From the NCBI RefSeq assembly GCF_015207255.1, contig NZ_JADEXG010000007.1, forward strand, positions 50,683 through 114,682: a stretch of DNA of 64,000 bases, given 5' to 3'. The notes below the pieces were generated by a model, which did no database searches, was not told where the DNA came from, and saw nothing but the letters and a program-made list of their open reading frames with translations. Source of the stretch: Vasconcelosia minhoensis LEGE 07310 (GTDB lineage Bacteria; Cyanobacteriota; Cyanobacteriia; Phormidesmidales; Phormidesmidaceae). The position numbers were made by a program, and so were the translations under genes. Positions 59,892 through 64,000 of the stretch are shown here, piece after piece; positions within the stretch are counted from its first letter, which is position 1, and each line of letters starts with the position of its first letter.

Positions 59892-60977
59892 ATGAACCTA
59901 CCTTACGGCTTGTCCGAAATCGGCGAGAGAGGCTTTGAAATTATGGAGGATGGTTCCGAAGCGCTGATTTCAGGATTCATGACCTCACAAGATTGGCAAC
60001 CTGCGGCGATGCCGAGTGCCCTGCCTGGCGTAGGCAATCCGGCCCTGTCCGTCCGCAACATCACCAAACGCTTTCAGCGAAAAACGGTCGTTAACGATAT
60101 TGACCTCGACCTGTTTCCCGGTGAAGTCTATGGGCTCATCGGCCCCAATGGCGCCGGTAAAACCACGCTGATGTCCATGATGGTGGGGGCAGAGATGCCC
60201 ACCCTGGGGGAAATTTGGATCGAGGGCCAACTCTTTCGGCAAGATCAGAATTCGCCCCAGCTGCAGCGGTGTATCGGCTTTCTGCCTGACGACTATCCGC
60301 TTTATGACGACCTCACCGTCTGGCAATATTTGGAGTACTTTGCTCGGCTGTACGGCATTAGCCCAGGGCTGCGGCATCGTCGGATTTATGACATCCTCGA
60401 ACTGGTGCAGCTCAGTAGCAAGCACCACAGCCGCACGACTGAGCTATCACGGGGCATGAAGCAGCGGCTGGGTTTGGCCCGGGCCATTATTCATCAGCCT
60501 TCTGTACTGGTGTTAGATGAGCCCGTCTCTGGCCTCGACCCGGTCGCCCGGATGGAATTTCGCGACATTATCAAAGCGCTCCAGCAGAGCGGGATGACGA
60601 TTTTGATCTCGTCCCATGTGCTCAGTGACCTGGCAGATTTTTGCAGCACCATCGGCATCATGGAGCTGGGCTACCTGGTGGAAAGCGCGCCCCTGAATGA
60701 GCTGTATAACCGGCTGAGCCGTCGGCAAATTTTTATAGCCACCCTGGGCGAGGGCCCTGCCCTGGCTCAGGCCCTCGATGCTCATGCCTGCGTGGTGTCT
60801 CAAACCCGGGTGTCGGATCGGGAGATTTGTGTGGAGTTTGCCGGAGATGAGGCGGCGGCGGGTGAATTATTGCGATCGCTCATCGCCGCTGGCATTCCTC
60901 TGTGCCAGTTTAACCATACCCGGGAAGACCTCGAAACGATTTTTCTCAAACACTTAGACCATAAGCAGGTGTCGTGA
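59892..60977 (+). CDS. ABC transporter ATPase
   Basis: The 361-residue protein has Walker A GPNGAGKTTLMS near residue 88, signature ELSRGMKQRLGLA near 185 and Walker B VLVLDEPVSGLD near 205, as in CcmA/NodI-type ABC-2 exporters. About 45 residues precede the ATPase fold; the true start may be at Met 59892, Met 59943 or Met 59979. It overlaps the permease start by one base (TGATG), meaning translational coupling. Confidence 0.9.
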   Translation: MNLPYGLSEIGERGFEIMEDGSEALISGFMTSQDWQPAAMPSALPGVGNPALSVRNITKRFQRKTVVNDIDLDLFPGEVYGLIGPNGAGKTTLMSMMVGAEMPTLGEIWIEGQLFRQDQNSPQLQRCIGFLPDDYPLYDDLTVWQYLEYFARLYGISPGLRHRRIYDILELVQLSSKHHSRTTELSRGMKQRLGLARAIIHQPSVLVLDEPVSGLDPVARMEFRDIIKALQQSGMTILISSHVLSDLADFCSTIGIMELGYLVESAPLNELYNRLSRRQIFIATLGEGPALAQALDAHACVVSQTRVSDREICVEFAGDEAAAGELLRSLIAAGIPLCQFNHTREDLETIFLKHLDHKQVS

Positions 60978-62752
60978 TGTCCTATAAGCTGCCTCAACTC
61001 TCCGAAATGGCCTTTGACCGAGTGGGCCACCACAATCCTCAACTCCTGCGTGAATGGCAGGGGCGGCTGCGCTGGCGCAATCTGCTGCTAACGTTCTCCC
61101 TGTCTTTTGGGATTCAAGGACTATTGCTTCTGAAACGGCTTGCCCAGCTGCCCAGCAGTCGGCTCTTCATCAACACGCAATACTGTCTTCAGTACGATCC
61201 CCACCAGGGCTGTCAGCTAGGTGCAGACCAGCAGCCGCTGATTGACTGGCCGCTGGTTTGGGCAGATGTTTTCCGTGATCTGAGCTTTGTGCTGGTGTGG
61301 GTGCTGATTATCGGCGGCATTTTTTTACTGGCAGCCGATCTCTCTAAGGAAAACCGGCGCGGGACGCTGAACTTTTTGCGGATGAGCCCGCTGCGGGGAC
61401 GACGCATTTTGCTAGGCAAGCTGCTGGGGGTGCCAATATTGCTGTATCTGGGCATTGCCGCTATGCTGCCGCTGCACCTGGCCACGGGCCTGATGGGCAG
61501 CTATCCGGTGGGCATTGTGCTGGCGTTTTATGGGGTGCTGGGCGCGATCGCCCTTTGCTTTTACTCGGCTGCGCTCTGGTTTGCGCTGCTTGCCGAGGGG
61601 CTACAGGGCTTCCAAACCTGGCTGATATCTGGCCTTAGCGCTGGCCTGCTGCTGCTGAGTTGGCAACTTTGGCATTTCAACCTCTCTGGGGACTGGTTTT
61701 ACCTATTTAACCCGCTGCACATTTTGGCTGATTGGGAAGTGAAAGGATGGGGCCAGCAAAGCGCCTGGCCCTTTATCGGCTCAGATTTAAACGGATTTCG
61801 TCAGCTGGGCTGGTTCTTTATGCCGGTGGGCAGTCATCGCGGCTGGGTGCTAGCCTTTGCGCTAGCCAATGCGCTATTGCTGGGGCTGTGGTTTTGGGTG
61901 GCACTTGAGCGGAAATTTCAGACCCCTGCCAACACGGCTTTGGGTAAGCAGCAGAGCTATGGTCTGACCCTTTGTTTATCGCTCATCATCATGGGGTTTG
62001 AGACGCAGCACCCCTTCAACCTTCCATCTGCGCTAGATACTGTCTTTAGCTATCGCATCTCGATGGTGATTTGGGCCGTCCTGCTGATGTTTTTGCTACT
62101 GCCCTCTAAACAGCTCTTGCTTGACTGGGCCAGGTACCGTCATCATCAGCCCCATAGGGCATCTCAGCCTACATCTCGAAATCCGTCTCGGAAGCAGGCT
62201 CAAAGCTCCTCCCGCCGCCAGCAGAGCCTCATTGTAGATTTGCTGTGCCACGATGGCAGCCCGCCCGCTTTTGCGTTGGCGATCAATCTGGGGATTATAG
62301 CAGGCGTTTTTCTGCTGGGCATCGGGCTTAGTGCTTTAATCAGCCCGGTGACAGACCCAGTGGACGCTGTCATGGCCTGGGGGTTTTGCGCTGCCGTGCT
62401 TTTGATTTGTTCGCTAGTGGTGCAGTGGATTGCTCTAGCGAATTTGCTCCACTGGCGCTGGCTGGCCTCTGGGGCAGTGGCAGCGATTATCGTGGGTTGG
62501 CCTTTGGTGCTATCACTGACCGGAATTGACCCCTATCGGGGGGCAATGGGCTATCTGTGGCTGACAACGGCATTCCCCCAGGCCGTGCTGGATATGGCTA
62601 ACGGGAGCGAAATTTTCCTGGCGATCGCCGCTCACCTGGTCCTGATTTCTGGCCTCAGCTTGGGCCTGGGTCGCCGCTGCCAAATTCTGGGGCAGTCGGA
62701 ATGGAAAGCCTTGATGGATCAAGGTTCCCGTCGCGAATATCTCCGGCCCTAG
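60977..62752 (+). CDS. ABC-2 type permease-like membrane protein
   Basis: The 591-residue protein has about 12 hydrophobic helices and no ATPase motifs. Motifs include DLSKENRRGTLNFLRMSPLRGRRILLGK near residue 120 (split over a cytoplasmic loop), which resembles the coupling region of ABC-2 permeases and their EXXXR-type loops. It is translationally coupled to the ATPase (TGATG) and thus its membrane partner. The substrate is unknown. It is convergent with nurA, nine bases away. Confidence 0.85.
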   Translation: MSYKLPQLSEMAFDRVGHHNPQLLREWQGRLRWRNLLLTFSLSFGIQGLLLLKRLAQLPSSRLFINTQYCLQYDPHQGCQLGADQQPLIDWPLVWADVFRDLSFVLVWVLIIGGIFLLAADLSKENRRGTLNFLRMSPLRGRRILLGKLLGVPILLYLGIAAMLPLHLATGLMGSYPVGIVLAFYGVLGAIALCFYSAALWFALLAEGLQGFQTWLISGLSAGLLLLSWQLWHFNLSGDWFYLFNPLHILADWEVKGWGQQSAWPFIGSDLNGFRQLGWFFMPVGSHRGWVLAFALANALLLGLWFWVALERKFQTPANTALGKQQSYGLTLCLSLIIMGFETQHPFNLPSALDTVFSYRISMVIWAVLLMFLLLPSKQLLLDWARYRHHQPHRASQPTSRNPSRKQAQSSSRRQQSLIVDLLCHDGSPPAFALAINLGIIAGVFLLGIGLSALISPVTDPVDAVMAWGFCAAVLLICSLVVQWIALANLLHWRWLASGAVAAIIVGWPLVLSLTGIDPYRGAMGYLWLTTAFPQAVLDMANGSEIFLAIAAHLVLISGLSLGLGRRCQILGQSEWKALMDQGSRREYLRP

Positions 62753-62760
62753 CCTGAACC

Positions 62761-63921
62761 CTACCGGCGCTGGGCTTTGCTGAGCATTTTCCGCGATAGG
62801 CGCAGAGGCAGGTCTTCGCCATCGGCCCAGTCCTGGAGAATTCGGTAGAAGAGCTGGCGATCGCGACTTTGCAAAACGGCGGTCTGGTCGGCAGTCTCGA
62901 TGGCGTAGGGATAGCCGCCGCCGACGATCACCTCGGCTCGCACCCAGTCCAGCACAGTCTTTACTCTTCCCTCTTCCCATAGCCAGCGGGGGAGCTCTAT
63001 CCGGGCGGGATAGCTCTGGTTGGTCTTGAGGTAGGTGAAGGTGACGCGATCGCGCAGGTTGCCATAGCGGTTGAGGATGCCGCCGCGATCGCACTGACAG
63101 AGCGGGGTGCGATCGCCCCAGGTCATCAGCGGGTTGAGCAGCTGGGCATCGTGGATGGGGACGGCGGCTTCCAGGTCAGCAAAGGTTTTGAGCAGCGTTA
63201 CGAGGTCGCGGGAGCCCGCCGTATCGACATAGCCGACCAGTGGCACCCGATAGCGTTCGCTGGCTTGCAGCAGCTGCGTCACCGACTGCACGTAGGGCTG
63301 GCCGATTTCGTCCTCCATCATATCGGCAAAGGACAGCACCAGCGAGCCGTCAAAGAAAACCAGACAGCGCTCTGGCTCGGTCACCTGCTGCATATAGTCC
63401 ACCAGTCGCTGCACTTCCATTTCAAACCGGCGCAGATTTACCCAGCGTTCAGCGGGCTGACTGGTCTGGCTCAGCTCCTTGGGCGTCAGCACGTCGAGGG
63501 AAATATCCTTGACATAGTCCCGCTGGGCGGCGTGGGGATTCTCAAACCAGCCAATTTGCACCAGGGCGATGGGAATCGAGAGGTCCTTACTGGGGAAAAT
63601 CTGCGAGCCATCGACGGCAAAGGTGGTCACCTGGTCGAGCTGGGCTTTCACCCAGGCCAGGCTCTGCTCCCGATTGGGCCAGCTCAGTCCGCTGCGAATA
63701 ATGCCGTCCCGGGTGTCCCGAAAACTTTCCAGCGGTCGGGCGCCGACTTCGCCCGACTGGTCCTTGAGCCAGCTGGCTAGCTCCGCCTCTGAGGTTTGAC
63801 TCAGCCCTTCCCAGGCCGCCTGATAGGCTTGCAGGCTGCTTGCTGCGCCTTGATTGAATGTGGCGAAGTCGGTCCGCTTGTGATTTAGGATGGCTTGGAT
63901 TTGGGAGGGTTTGATGGCCAT
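62761..63921 (-). CDS. nurA: NurA domain nuclease
   Basis: The 386-residue protein has NurA motifs: FAVDGSQIFPSKDLSIPIALVQ near residue 100 (Asp in VDGSQ), LVFFDGSLVLSFADMMED near 200, and VGYVDTAGSRDLVTLL near 250. NurA is a 5'-3' exonuclease that works with the HerA helicase in double-strand-break resection in archaea; cyanobacterial members have unclear partners. No herA gene is within the window. A G-rich repeat lies upstream at 63964. Confidence 0.88.
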   Translation of the reverse strand: MAIKPSQIQAILNHKRTDFATFNQGAASSLQAYQAAWEGLSQTSEAELASWLKDQSGEVGARPLESFRDTRDGIIRSGLSWPNREQSLAWVKAQLDQVTTFAVDGSQIFPSKDLSIPIALVQIGWFENPHAAQRDYVKDISLDVLTPKELSQTSQPAERWVNLRRFEMEVQRLVDYMQQVTEPERCLVFFDGSLVLSFADMMEDEIGQPYVQSVTQLLQASERYRVPLVGYVDTAGSRDLVTLLKTFADLEAAVPIHDAQLLNPLMTWGDRTPLCQCDRGGILNRYGNLRDRVTFTYLKTNQSYPARIELPRWLWEEGRVKTVLDWVRAEVIVGGGYPYAIETADQTAVLQSRDRQLFYRILQDWADGEDLPLRLSRKMLSKAQRR

Positions 63922-63963
63922 TTGGAGGGGTGGAGGGTAGAGAGTGATGGGTAAGTGGGGAGT

Positions 63964-63995
63964 GATGGGGTGATGGGGTGATGGGGTGATGGAGT
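63964..63995. repeat. G-rich 8-base tandem repeat
   Basis: GATGGGGT is repeated three times at 63964-63987 and followed by the variant GATGGAGT (63988-63995). It lies upstream of nurA and shares GTGATGG with the repeat at 44501. Confidence 0.88.
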
Positions 63996-64000
63996 AAGGG

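Noticed and set aside
62761..63921. NurA/HerA break-repair system
   Set aside because: No herA is present in the window, so only the nuclease can be claimed.

Overview
The window is ordinary chromosomal DNA of a cyanobacterium. The evidence is psbV (cytochrome c550 of photosystem II), ftrV (ferredoxin-thioredoxin reductase), crtR-type carotene hydroxylase, a CCB-type cytochrome b6f haem-assembly factor, a LabA-type NYN protein, a single-gene accD, and the very frequent octamer GCGATCGC (HIP1). Base composition is moderately GC-rich and genes are closely packed on both strands. The gene set suits a Leptolyngbya/Synechococcales-like organism, but species cannot be fixed from sequence alone. I saw no tRNA, rRNA, insertion sequence or CRISPR array.

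Layout. 1-2940: a pentapeptide-repeat protein cut by the left edge, a 410-base gap, then an AT-rich pair (Npun_R2821/R2823-type glycosyltransferase and polysaccharide pyruvyl transferase) that looks acquired. 2990-12915: housekeeping and envelope genes (coaX, M48 protease, DUF4330, CCB factor, dacB-type D,D-carboxypeptidase, lptC, labA, DUF2993, an ExbB without ExbD, amidase). 12927-18314: a minus-strand surface-polysaccharide group (sulfotransferase, GT4, MsbA-like exporter, second Npun-type glycosyltransferase). 18434-34444: ylqF, usp, pgk, midA-like methyltransferase, a very large sensor kinase/adenylate cyclase, GNAT, hisC, leuB, prepilin peptidase, accD, psbV and a solute-binding lipoprotein. 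34466-46909: a large radical SAM protein, STAS, clpS with a CPBP protease, argF, methyltransferase, J-protein, a peptidoglycan-binding/HEAT membrane protein and several cyanobacterial hypotheticals. 47411-63921: EamA exporter, sppA, aroH, crtR, pyk, beta-carbonic anhydrase, an RNase HI with an extra domain, a PP2C phosphatase with a kinase-like front half, ftrV, a tiny secreted repeat protein, a six-domain response regulator, an ABC exporter pair and nurA.

The genes mostly act independently. The clearest functional groups are the sulfated-polysaccharide export cluster, the clpS-CPBP pair, the ABC ATPase-permease pair with TGATG coupling, and the signalling proteins (cyclase kinase, PP2C, six-domain regulator).

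The most unusual items are: the MsbA-like exporter whose C-terminus looks like a histidine-kinase dimerisation domain with His replaced by Tyr; the pseudokinase-PP2C fusion; RNase HI with a C-terminal DNA-binding-like domain; the secreted peptidoglycan-binding domain linked through the membrane to HEAT repeats; and a genome habit of short tandem duplications (often 12, 14 or 16 bases) in gaps and over stop codons, including six perfect copies of a 14-mer.
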